Of a stretch of DNA of 64,000 nucleotides, positions 21,715-33,365 are shown one piece after another. Each line of letters starts with the position of its first letter. The first letter of the stretch is position 1. Location: the NCBI RefSeq assembly GCF_001625215.2, contig NC_030384.2, positions 25,780,527 through 25,844,526 of the forward strand, given 5' to 3'. The stretch comes from Daucus carota subsp. sativus. Taxonomy: Eukaryota; Streptophyta; Magnoliopsida; Apiales; Apiaceae. Both the position numbers and the translations under genes were made by a program. Under the pieces are notes generated by a model. The model worked only from the letters and a program-made list of their open reading frames with translations. It was not told where the DNA came from and ran no database searches.

Positions 21715-21732
21715 CCCCTCCTTCTAGCGCCA
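21715..21732 (-). promoter_or_regulatory. Primer-binding site of the Gypsy element
   Basis: Five bases inside the 5' LTR the minus strand reads TGGCGCTAGAAGGAGGGG. Plant LTR elements have an 18-nt site starting TGG, complementary to a tRNA 3' end. I cannot assign the tRNA with certainty. Confidence 0.6.
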
Positions 21733-21737
21733 AAAAG

Positions 21738-22679
21738 TGTTGTGAGAGGAATTGATACAACACCCCCAGAACCGTGTAGCACAATTATAGGGATATCTGT
21801 TACAACTACGAAAATCACGGCTAGCTCTTAGGGGCTACCGTTGACATAAACTAACAACACAAATGAGAAACAAGTGTGTTTAAGGGCTGAGCTTGCAAAG
21901 AACCAAACAACGAGGCCGGAATTATGGAGTTCCGTCCTGCGATTGCCCGGAAATATCTGTCACAAAGGTTACACGTGCCTCTCTTTAGAGTGTAGAACTC
22001 GTGAATATGATTCTCGTCCTTTTGCAAGGTGCCTACATACCCTATATTTATAGGGATCAAGCCCATGTAGTTCTCGATTTAGGACTCTGAAGAGATAAGC
22101 TCTTATCCCCTCTAGTTTAGGATAAAACAGCCTTCTTTCAGTAGTTATCCAGCGGTATCCCACTCCAAGTAGGTCACTTGAAGCCTTCATCTTCGGTATA
22201 TATCCGAATATATGTGAATTATCTCCCCTTGATTGTAATTATCTCCATAATGTACGTATTTATCTCTTAATTAGTAGATAAATAATAGCTGATATACTCC
22301 CAATATGTCTCCAATTCGTCCTCCTAGAAACAAGGAAGAAGAGTCCTGCTTGGAGTCTGCCTGCCATTCTGCCCAAGCGGCGGAAGCCCTGCCAGCGGCA
22401 TCCCCTAGCTGCAGCCCCATAACTGCAAGCCAAGATGCACTCAGCGGTAACCCCTAGCAGCGGTAACCCCTAAAGCGCCTTCAGGTGCAACCCCATTCTG
22501 ATGGCAGCCTTCGTTATGCTTCCAGTGTAAGTCCATGTACCTTCTTGTGCGCATTCAATGATTCACCCAGCTATGGCGAAGCCCATTATCCTTAACCAAA
22601 TGATTCCAATAAGCCCAAGTGAAGCCCAAATAATATGATGGGCTATAAAATAAGCCCAGGGAGATTTTATGGCACAACA
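21738..22679 (-). repeat. 5' LTR of the Gypsy element
   Basis: 942 bp, the same length as the 3' LTR and with no difference seen on reading. The element is read on the minus strand, so this right-hand copy is the promoter LTR. The target duplication TAATA follows at 22680-22684. Confidence 0.95.
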
Positions 22680-22684
22680 TAATA

Positions 22685-24151
22685 TTTTATTTTTAAATAT
22701 ATATGTTAAGTTATTATATTTAGATTTTGTTAGGCAGAAAGAATTAATATTTATATAATTATTACTGTATGAGTTGCTTTTGTTGGCATTTCGCACATAA
22801 AATTTTTTAGAATAGAAAGAAATTAATTTTCACATTTTTGAAGCTTGTGACCCTGTATAGATTTTATAAAATAAATTCTGCATTACTTTTAGAATAAACT
22901 GAGTAATTTTCAACTGTATTGACTAAAGCGTTAAGTGATCCTGCTTATTTTGATGCATGACTCGGGAGGGCCTAATATGATTTTGCTTAAAGTATGGTGA
23001 CAAAAACACTATCAGAATAGTTGTACTGTAAGTTAGATTTGAGGCATGCAGGATACCAATGACCAATTTGGAAAAGACATTCAGCACATGCCCATATCTT
23101 TCAATCTTATGAGATCAGTTAAAATACAGTAATCCCCATGTCCATTATGTCCTTTTGAATAAGTGAGCATAATATCTCTGAAATTCAAAGTATTACAAAA
23201 GTATATTGCAAAGGCGAAGCAAACATTTTGAAGTGAAGAAAGTTTGTGCTTGCATATTCCGGAATCTATGACCTTCGTGATGCCCTTGTTCCATAGCAGC
23301 AGCTTATGCAATGCTACAAAATTTGTACTCGTAGCTCCGTAAATCTTAAGCTTTGTGATGCTGAAAATCAAAATTCAAATTGGTATGTGATCAACTAATC
23401 TGACTTCTCCTAGTGATGATTTCCTCTGTGTATTGGGAGACAGTATAGGAAAATGCGGCATGCAAGGGCAGGAAGGTTGTACTTGCAGATATTAGAATCT
23501 CACAGCTTTGTCATGCTCAAAATTAGAGTACAAAATTATATAAGGTGTAATGTACATATATCAAAATCAGATTTTTAAGTGTTGAATACCTGCAATTGAG
23601 GATATTCTGGAGAAATAATAGAGAGAAATAATACAGAAAATGGTACCTCTCCAATTAGCAGCAGGTACTTTGTATGGTGAAGAGGGGTTTTTTTACCTAA
23701 TATTTTTGGTTGGAACCTTGCAAGTTTGCACTTGGAAAAATATTTGTTTTCTTTATATACAAACACGAATATTTCCATAGCTTATGGCATCAAAAAGTAA
23801 AACAATTTAAATATCAAATAGTACCTGGGATTCTAATATGGCTTCTAGCTTTGATATCCAATTCTTAGGGCCAATGATAGAAATTCGTGCTAGCAAAAAG
23901 TATACTTTGGACAGAGAGAAATTGGTATCAATTGCATGCTACTGTCATCGGACCAAACACCTGCAATTGTTGGTAGACTTTGTTACGGCAGAAATCAATA
24001 TAAAGTAAAGAAAACAACCATAAAAATTGATCCATCTTGATCAGAATTTGCAAAAGAAAAACACTTTAAAAACAAAGTAAATATATTATATCGTAGGAAG
24101 ACAATTACTTAAAAATTGTACTCACACTAATAGTATGTTGACAGAATTCTA
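22685..24151 (-). other. Helitron interior between RPA and RepHel genes
   Basis: Resumes the Helitron after the Gypsy insertion. Minus-strand open pieces (23081-23371, 23575-23778) contain leucine-rich stretches (SITKLKIYGATS, KNWISKLEAILESQ) and GT/AG-like borders that could be a captured gene fragment, perhaps of F-box/LRR type. The match is too weak for a name. Confidence 0.3.
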
Positions 24152-27100
24152 TTATGTAGGTAAGTTGTAAAAGACTTCTTCATATACAATATTTTTTGTG
24201 TGGTTTATTCCATCTCCCAACATGATATGCAGGCCTTCTGGAGAAGTGACACGTGAAATAGCAACATAAAGTTGGCCATGACAAAAAATAGGATTTGGAA
24301 GATATAGACCGACTTTCTCCATTGATTGCCCCTGGCTCTTGTTAATCGTCATTGCAAAACAGACCTGTAGAGGAAACTGTTTCCTTTTGAATATGAAAGG
24401 CCATTTAGAGTTGTTGTCGCAAGGTGTAGTTATCATCCTTGGAATTATATGTCTACTTCCAGAATGACTTCCGGTGATGATCTCACATTCAACTGTCCAT
24501 TTAAACATTTTTTTAACCACCATACGTGTGCCATTACACAATCCAAAAGCCTGGTTAATGTTCCTTGTCAGCATGACCACGACACCAGGTTTGAGTTTTA
24601 GCTTGTGCTTGGGAAGTCCAGACATGTCGATTGAGTTCAAAAATTCTTCTGGAAAAGCCGAATCCAGTTCTGTCTCATTTACCGGGCCTTCATCAATACT
24701 ATTAACACTCAAGTACACTTGTTCCTCACCTGGTATACGATCCATGATGTGCTCATTAAGTTCATCAACTACCTTATTAGTTGGAGCAAGAATTGCCGTA
24801 TCCCGTAAATATCGATGATCTTTGAAATTACATTCAATATTTGGGTATACAATGTCAACAATATCAGATAGAAGGTTATTTGTGCAGGGGATAACAAACT
24901 TTTGCGGAATTACAACTTCTGGATCCTTGTTTGGATCATCATCACTGATAAATGAAAGGCGTCCCTCGCCAATGTCTAGCACCCACTTACTGAATTCATC
25001 AATATCATTGTTAACCTGTTCAGTATTACCTCTTTTGAGCCTCATGTTTTGTTTAAGAGTGTAAAACGTAACTTGATCCCATAAATAAGACCGATTTATG
25101 CAAGCACTAACAATGTCATGTCTATTTCCCTTCTCTACAACGGGTAAGATCTGTCTAAAATCACCTGCAAGAACTACGGTAATACCACCAAATGACTTCA
25201 GCCTGTTGTCTTCTGAAATGTTGCCACGTATATCTCTAAGAGCTCGGTCTAGTGCCTCGAATGCATACTTCTTTTGCATTGGAGCCTCATCCCAAATAAT
25301 TAGATCTGTATTCTGTAATAACTTAGGTTCCCATTTTCACACCACAACTTGAATGTTCATCTACATCTAATGGTATTTTAAATCTCGAATGAGCAGTTCT
25401 ACCTCCTGGCATTAGCACGGCTGCAATTCCAGAGGATGCAACGGGTAAAACAATTTTTCTTTCAGATCTCAATTTTGAAATTATTGTTCGCCATAGTAAG
25501 GTCTTTCCACATCCACCGCTCCCATGTACAAAAAAAAAACTTCCCACTTTTGTTATGAACATATTCAATTATAGAATTATATACTCCCGTCTGATCTCTA
25601 TTTAAAGTTGAGTGCAACTGTTGGTGTTCGGCTATTATGGTCTGAATATCATAACTTCTTTCCTCCGCAATAAGAGTGTTTGAAATTCCGCATAGAAATT
25701 CAGCAGGAAGGAATGGCATATCTGAATAACTCCGTAGAGACTTCCCGATGCAAATTCAATATCTGCTCAAGTTCTGCGAGTAATTTAATATTGGCAGTAA
25801 TAAGAGTTTTTCATGTGCTATTATATTTAAATTAATGAAACAGTGATAATGTATTCAGTGTTTAAAACACTAACCTGTAAGAGGCCAAAATTGTATTTCC
25901 TCTTCGGACAATGTCAGCTCATTGTTTTTAGAAATATGGCGCCGCTTCCAAAGTATATCATCTGAAAAATCTTTGATATGATCATTCTAGAGTTTTGCTG
26001 GGTTGCTGACCTCGCAGTTCACGATAATATGCACAAAAAGTTGACGCAACTGTGATGTAGTAGCGTGGTGGGCATTTTCCTTTATTGCCTCGTGCCACTC
26101 CATGTCATTTTCTAAAAGTCCCAAAGCATTGCATGTGTCTTTAAAAGTTTTATATACTTGTCTATTGACAGTTCGAAGGTCACTAAAAGACATTGCTCCT
26201 TTGACTCTAGTGAGTATCATTCTTAAGTAGAATAAATCTCCCGAAGATGCATATGTGGAGTTCATCCTGCCAACAACAAAACCTTGTTTTCTAGGTGTCC
26301 ATCTGGTTGAATTAGCATCCCACACAAAAGAACCAGGAAACTCTTGATAGTAGAGATCTCGTGCCCAAGGATATTCTCGGTTAGCTTGAAACCATGCTTG
26401 GAGCTTACCGAAAAGAAGCACGTTTTGCAACATTTGTTAACAACTCATTACTGTTGAAAGTGATAGTCTGCATATCCTCTAAATGAATTGGCAGTCGTTC
26501 AACAGATGGACTTCTGAGGTGTATATGAAATCCATATATTCGCCATATTGCTTCCAAAGCGCACACATACCGACCATCTGAATATTGTTTGATTTCATTA
26601 ATAGGAGCAACTTTAGTAGTGTCTGATTGCCGGGTACTTTCATGGACTGTATTTTTAGCTCTAACCAATAGCATGGTTGCTCGATCGTGTCCTTTCATGC
26701 AATATTTGAAAAGGTACTTTAAACTTCTTGAGTGATTGCAGATTTCTACATTGATATGACACTGGAACATGAGTAACAATTCTCTGTTATACGGCACCAC
26801 CCATTGATTGTCTAAGTCAACATTATTCTTTTGAACAGTATGATTTGTTTTGCGTCGTCTATACACTGGAAATCCACTATCATTAAAGGTTGTCTCTGAA
26901 GCATACCTTATGAAATTTACATGTAGCGCATTTTAGATATTTAGCAAATAGTGTCAAGATTCAATCTAATGCAAATTAAACATGAAATAAATAGAAACAT
27001 ATAAAATATAATGAAATTGTAGTTTACTGCAAGCAAGACATGCAAAAGATGGTAATAATAACCAAAGTGAGTGCAATATAAGAATTAAGAACATATATCC

Positions 27101-29277
27101 ATATAACAATTACCTTTTCGGAAAATGCCGTGTACAAACCTTACGTTCAGTATCCATACACGGAGATGTCTTGTTAATTGTGCCACATGGTCCGTGAATC
27201 ATGAATTGTTTTACAGCATTGTAGCCATCACGATCTTGATCCTTATCTGGTATCTCAGCAGAAACCATTGCATCGACTTGTTGAATGGTCTTAGGCTTAT
27301 TGTCAAGATGTAACCATATCACCATGTGTGCATGAGGCAAGCCGCGTTTTTGAAATTCTATGACATGTAATGCTGGAATATCATGTATATTAGATTGTTA
27401 TATATATCAAAAATGGCATTACACTAACTTGTAGTAACATTCCTAAACTTGTAAAGCCACATACCTCCAATACAACAGCAAAAAACCCTTTTTTCTTGAT
27501 AAGATGCAAAAGTTGGTCTAATTTTAACTTAAAAACTCGAGTAACTATATCTGGTGCATCATCCGCGGTCAAACCAGGAGTATGGTCAAGCATTTGCTGA
27601 ATCTCCGGCCATTTGGAATTAGCTGTCATTGTTAAAAATATGTCTGGATGCCCAATAGCACGACATATGGCAAGAGCATCAAGAAAATTTTGGTTCATGT
27701 ACCTTTTTGATCTGGTAAAAGATGCTGGCAAAATAAATGATTTCCCACAGCTATTAGGATTTTCATCACCTTATCTGACTTGATCGCGGATGTTTTGATA
27801 CATATCAGCCCTGACTGTACTTTGATGAGTTCTATACCAATGAAGACGTGTTTGCTCAATAACTGAAAAAGCATCAACTATGTATTGTTGAAAGAGACGT
27901 CCACCATATCGCAATGTCATTCCACCAAGTAAATTTGCAATATATGTAAGCTGAATTTCATTGTTAATAATTTTAACACAATGCAACAGGATATGTATAA
28001 TTAACAGAATGTACACTAACTAACCTTCGTTTGGTCGTATATGAAGCTGGTAGGAGTGCTACTCTTTCAGTGTTACATTTTTCCACTTCTTCTTAGTATT
28101 AGAATCTATAGTCTTATATTTAATTCCTTTATGAAACCCATTTTCAGCATATGGAAATAGTATAGGATACTGCAATGCCATGAAAAGCGGGTGTATAAAG
28201 CTTATTCTCTTTGGGCCAGGAGTTTTTGTATGGACAACAACATCTCTATCACCACCCGAAGGATCATTTTCTGCAACTATTAATGCAGCAATCTCTGAAG
28301 ATGGATAAATGTGATTCGGACGTCCAGAAGCGGACCTAGATTCTTTAAAAATAATCTTCAGGTCTTGTGGTTGTTGTTCCTTGAAACGATCTCTTGCTTG
28401 TCGAAATTTCTGAGCCAGGGGACTTACTTCATCAAACATTTTAATGAGATTCTCAACAATTTCTCGTTGTATACCTTTTTTATCATCCTTTGAACGAAAT
28501 GCAAACATTCTATTATGAACCTCATTCTCAGTGTCGTAAAAGTATAACTGACAAAATTGTGGTTTTCTCCCATCAAGCGGTACCAAACTCCCAATGCTAT
28601 GATGATTCTGACAACTTAGTCGAAAACAAAATGGACCCCCACCATTCTTATTTATAAGCTTGTCCACTTTTCCTCCTAAAGATGTATAACAAAACATGGC
28701 ATTATACACTTTTATAGAATCACAAAATTTATTTGATTGTCCAAACAGCAGTCCAGCTAGATAAGGAGGAGGCTTTTTGACCTATGGTAACTGAATTTGA
28801 CCACCAGCACAACATATTGAGAAGGTAGGGTCGGTCATGGATTTGTTATTTCTCTCCTCTATCCACATTATAGCCTGAAAAAATTTGCACTTGTACTTGG
28901 GCATATCTAAATTAAGATACTGACTTTTAACACCTAATTAAGATAATTACAATGATATCAAATGAAAGTGAACATAATAATATTCATTGCATTTCACAAA
29001 TCGGAATGTACATACATCATTAATTTTTTATCTTAGAAATTTAGTAACTTGGTGTGCTAGGATTGTCATTGTATCATTATGAGCTGCTACTTCACCGCTG
29101 TTGTAATTCTCATCATTGTCACTATCAATAATATAACCTGTATGCCCATAAAAAAAGAATCTCATCAATTTAGAAAGGCAATTCGTATATGTTAATAATA
29201 TGTCAAATGACACATAATGCCTACCTTCGTCCAATTCATATGATTCTGAATCGTTTACGTCATCGATACTCAACGTT

Positions 29278-29480
29278 CACTACGCCATAAGTGGGCTACT
29301 GCAATGGTATTTTATAAGTGTTACAAGCATTTCGTTGCGGTAGCTCAGAAAGCTGAGGTCTATTGTAACACCCTGAAATTGTTGTTACAATAGCCGTTAA
29401 CCTAGTGTTACATGAATATGACGGTGTTACACGATATGTAACACTAGCATCTGGTGTTACAATAGATATTATGTTTATTT
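29278..29480. repeat. CACTA left subterminal repeats
   Basis: Multiple copies in both orientations of a GTGTTACA(ATAG) word. Such subterminal repeats are the binding sites of TNPA-type proteins in En/Spm. The same word fills the right end (36350-36780). Confidence 0.75.
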
Positions 29481-30855
29481 TTTTCCGATTAAAGTAAATA
29501 TTTATCATAAAATTACCTTTTAAATTATATTCTGGACTATTCATTACTATAAAATATTATATTTAATATTTTAACTTTTTTAAAAATTATTACATCTTAT
29601 TTAAAAAACAAATAGTTATATATAAAATTAAAAAAGATAGTTTTTACTAATTAAATAATATGTTAATTTATTAATATAAAGTAAATTTAAATTGCTATTA
29701 CCGAGGTGAATTGTCTCGGCGGTAGTTTTCCCCCCACTAAAAAAAGCCTAAGTCAAGATACACTCACATCACAAACCCATTCTCTCTCTCGAACACACTC
29801 TCTCGACCCTCTCTTTCTCTCTCGAACACACTCTCTCGGCACTCTTTCTTCTTCGATTCAAGCATGGATTCAAGCATCAATTAGGTACCTGAATACACAA
29901 ACACACACACATTGTTCGATTTAGTTACTAACACATCGATTTTTCAGTTGTAGGTAATTAGGGTACTCCGATTTGGGGGTTCTTCGATTAACTTGTAATA
30001 CATCTTCTATTTTTAGTTTTTAATCTTGCATTTAGTTGTATATCTAGTATAAACTGTTTACTAACAGTTCATATCATGCATTTCAGGGGATTGAAGTTTC
30101 TGAGGGGATTAACTTTTTGAGGGATTGAAGTTTCATACATTTTAGGGGTTTCATTGGGTAAACAGCTGCTTTGATTAAGGTAAAAAGCTTTCACTGGGTT
30201 TATGTCTTTATATGTGTATGTGTTTAATTTTAATTTTTTGTATTTGCTCGATTGGGTTTATTTTGTATTCGATTGGGCTATTCTGTTTTTGATTGGGTTT
30301 ATTTTGAGTATCAGTGGGTTTTTGCATGATATTTGTGTATGGGTTAATATAGTGATATGATATGCTATGTTTTTTGTAAATTTTGTGACAACCTTCTTTG
30401 TTATGATATTGTGGTTGCCATGTGTTATGATAGGTTTTTCTGTTTATGCATGATACACTAATTGTTTTTCTAATTTTTTGTTACATGATATGGTACAACT
30501 TTTATATTTTATTTTTATGTTAGCATGTGCTACATAATTGACATGTGACTGGTTTAATGTGCTGAAATCCAGTAGTTTTGGTGTCTGATGATATAATAGA
30601 TATTAATATTATGCTGACTTGACTCTATGTTTTGATGATATGTGCTGAAATCCAGTAGTTATGTCATTTTCGCGCTGCTTTGATGATTACTGTGCTGTTA
30701 GTGAATCTGTACATTCTATAATCTCATAAATAATTGTGTAGGCTGAGTATTAGTTTAAACAAATGGTTTTGAGATTGGCACCTAGACAAGTATATTCATA
30801 TTACGCTGACTTTATAGGTGCAACGTGTTGAATCTGTTACCGACTAGTTTTAGAA

Positions 30856-33354
30856 ATGGAAAGTGATTATGGTAATAAAAGCTGGATAGGACTTCCACGA
30901 TACCACGAAGAATATGAAAAGGGGATAAAAGCTTTTGTTGAGAAGGCATTTGCCCTTTTTTCTGTTGGTGATGAATTAAAGTGCCCCTGCAAAGATTGTG
31001 ATGATCGTAAGTGGCATCGTGCAGATGTAATTTATGATCATCTAATTTGCAGGGGACCTTCTATGTCGCATGTCCAGTGGATTTATAGGATTTCAGGAGC
31101 CAAAATAAGAGATACGACAGATTTTAAGGACTGTGAAGCGGGGGCTGCCTTCGGGGATAATTTACAAGATATGTTCGATTGTACAGGTAGGAGGTTTCAG
31201 AATGTAGAAGTAGGACCAAATGCGGAGGCTAAAAAATTTTATCGCCTTGTCGAGGAGGGAAAAAAACCGCTATATCCGGGCTGCACAAATTTTTCTATGC
31301 TAAGTTTTATCATCCGTCTTTACCATTTGAAGTGTGTCCATGGTATAACCGAGTCGGGCTTCAGTGATTTATTAATTCTGATTAAAGAAGCCTTTCCTGA
31401 AGCCAATGTGCCTATATCTTTCACTGCTGCTAAAAATATAATCAAGGACTTAGGTCTTGATTATCAGAAAATACATGCCTGCCCTAACAGTTGCATGCTG
31501 TATTGGGGCAATAATAAGGATAAAATAGTTTGTGATAATTGTGGGGTTTCGAGGTGGGTTATACAAGAAAAGAAAGGGTCTGCTGTTAATGATGATTCAG
31601 AGAGAATTATTAGCAAAGTACCTGCAAACGTCATGAGATACTTTCCCCTTAAACCTAGGTTGCAAAGAATTTTCATGTGCAAAGAGTTTTCTAAACTCAT
31701 GACTTGGCATGCAACGGGACGGGTAGAAGATGGTAAGCTTAGGCATCCGGCTGATGCCTTAGCTTGGAAGATGATGGATGCTAACTATCCTGAATTTTCT
31801 TCGGAAATTCGAAATGTAAGACTAGGTGTAGCTGCTGATGGATTCTCTCCGTATCGTACGATGAGTGTTTCTCATAGTACATGGCCTATAGTACTAGTAA
31901 ACTACAACCTCCCACCTTGGATTTGCATGAAACAAGAAAATTTAATTCTTTCGACGTTGATATCGGGTCCAAATTCCCCTTCAAATAGTATCGACGTATA
32001 TATGCAACCATTAATCGCTGAGTTGAATGAGTTGTGGGATATTGGCATCCAAACCTATGATGCCATGACTGATCAGAACTTCAATTTACGGGCAGGGGTA
32101 CTCTGGACCATTAGCGACTTTCCGGGCTATGCTATGTTGTCCGGTTGGAGCACAAAAGGCAAGTTAGCATGCCCGGTGTGCCATTACGAAACCTGCTCAG
32201 AATATTTGAAACACAGCCGTAAGATGTGCTATATGAGTCATCGTAGGTTTCTTGATCCTTCCCACAAATGGAGGTTTGACAAGAAAAATTTTAACGGGGC
32301 AATTGAGACGAGGCAGAGTGCAGAACCGTTGACGGGAACAGAGGTTGAACAGCTGCTGTTTGGGTTTAAAAATCAGTTTGGAGAAAATAAAAAAAGAAAG
32401 CGTGAAAGTGGCATCCCTTTTAAAAAGAGGTCTATTTTTTTCGATTTACCTTATTGGAAGCATAATCCATTAAGACACAACCTCGATGTCATGCACATCG
32501 AAAAAAACATTTGCGATAGTATATTAGGTACCTTGCTTAATATTAGTGGGAAGTCAAAAGATCATTTGGCAGCTCGATTTGATTTACAAGAAATGGGAAT
32601 ACGGAAGTCCCTTCATCCGATGGAATCTGCTGATGGGAAATCTTATGAAATTAATGCAGCCTTATTTGACATGTCAAACAAGGAGAAAGACATATTTTGC
32701 AAGGTATTAAAGAATGCAAAATTACCTTACGGTTGTGCCTCTAATATTAGTCGTTATGTGCACACAAACGAGAGGAAGATATTGGGGTATAAGAGCCATG
32801 ATGCGCATTTTATACTTCATTACTTGTTGCAATTTGCTGTGAAGAAATCAGTCAAAGCTGATGTTGCGAAGCCGCTGATAAAATTCAGTGCATTTCTTCG
32901 AGGTTTGTGGAGTAAGGCCATTCACTTGGATGATATCCGGAGGCTGCAAGACGAAATTGTCAACATCTTATGTGAATTTGAGATAATTTTCCCACCTGCT
33001 TTTTTTGATGTCATGGTGCACCTCCCCGTTCATTTGTGTAGAGAGATTGAATACGGTGGACCCGAGCACCTTCGCTGCATGTATCCTATTGAGCGATATC
33101 TTTGTAAATTGAAAAACTATGTCCGTAATAGGTCTAGACCCGAAGGTTCAATTGCAGAAGGCTATTTGGCAGAGGAGTGCGTTACATTCTGTTCAAGATT
33201 TTTGGGTGGTGAACCATTAACTGATTTTTCAAAATGTCCAACAAATGCGGAATATCATATTGGAGGCAGAAAGAATAAAGATGGCAAAGTTATTCAGCTA
33301 GCAGATTCAGTTTGGAAAGCTTGTCATACTTACATTCTTTTCAATGCAAGTTGA
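30856..33354 (+). CDS. CACTA TNP2-type transposase
   Basis: 832-aa single open frame. Residues about 5-75 are the transposase-associated domain (WIGLPRYHEEYEKGIKAFVE; CPCKDCDDRKWH). Residues about 240-470 are the TNP2 transposase core (AADGFSPYRTMS, WTISDFPGYAMLSGWSTKGK, LACPVC). The LDVMHIEKNICDSILGTLLN motif follows, then the DUF4218 region (FSAFLRGLWSKAI, FDVMVHLPVHLCREIEYGGP, MYPIERYLCKLKNYVRNRSR). Together these cut and join the element ends. The end is unusual: the frame stops shortly after HTYILF, where relatives usually continue. A downstream frame reading VDRCENDGEMDLYVD suggests an intron or a lost reading frame. Start at 30856 is the first Met and fits the domain start. Confidence 0.9.
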   Translation: MESDYGNKSWIGLPRYHEEYEKGIKAFVEKAFALFSVGDELKCPCKDCDDRKWHRADVIYDHLICRGPSMSHVQWIYRISGAKIRDTTDFKDCEAGAAFGDNLQDMFDCTGRRFQNVEVGPNAEAKKFYRLVEEGKKPLYPGCTNFSMLSFIIRLYHLKCVHGITESGFSDLLILIKEAFPEANVPISFTAAKNIIKDLGLDYQKIHACPNSCMLYWGNNKDKIVCDNCGVSRWVIQEKKGSAVNDDSERIISKVPANVMRYFPLKPRLQRIFMCKEFSKLMTWHATGRVEDGKLRHPADALAWKMMDANYPEFSSEIRNVRLGVAADGFSPYRTMSVSHSTWPIVLVNYNLPPWICMKQENLILSTLISGPNSPSNSIDVYMQPLIAELNELWDIGIQTYDAMTDQNFNLRAGVLWTISDFPGYAMLSGWSTKGKLACPVCHYETCSEYLKHSRKMCYMSHRRFLDPSHKWRFDKKNFNGAIETRQSAEPLTGTEVEQLLFGFKNQFGENKKRKRESGIPFKKRSIFFDLPYWKHNPLRHNLDVMHIEKNICDSILGTLLNISGKSKDHLAARFDLQEMGIRKSLHPMESADGKSYEINAALFDMSNKEKDIFCKVLKNAKLPYGCASNISRYVHTNERKILGYKSHDAHFILHYLLQFAVKKSVKADVAKPLIKFSAFLRGLWSKAIHLDDIRRLQDEIVNILCEFEIIFPPAFFDVMVHLPVHLCREIEYGGPEHLRCMYPIERYLCKLKNYVRNRSRPEGSIAEGYLAEECVTFCSRFLGGEPLTDFSKCPTNAEYHIGGRKNKDGKVIQLADSVWKACHTYILFNAS

Positions 33355-33365
33355 TCGATGCGAAA

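Larger units (their letters stand above)
8630..22679 (-). mobile_element. Ty3/Gypsy LTR retrotransposon, Tat-type, 14,050 bp
   Basis: Complete element with two 942-bp LTRs beginning TG and ending CA, and a perfect 5-bp target duplication TAATA (8625-8629 and 22680-22684). Coding order on the minus strand is gag, protease, reverse transcriptase, RNase H, a second RNase H-like domain and integrase. The duplicated RNase H, the spacer of about 6 kb between pol and the 3' LTR, the antisense extra gene and the tandem repeat array place it in the Tat (Ogre/Retand-like) group. I saw no differences between the LTRs when reading them side by side, so insertion is recent, yet gag-pol has a frameshift. 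Confidence 0.93.
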
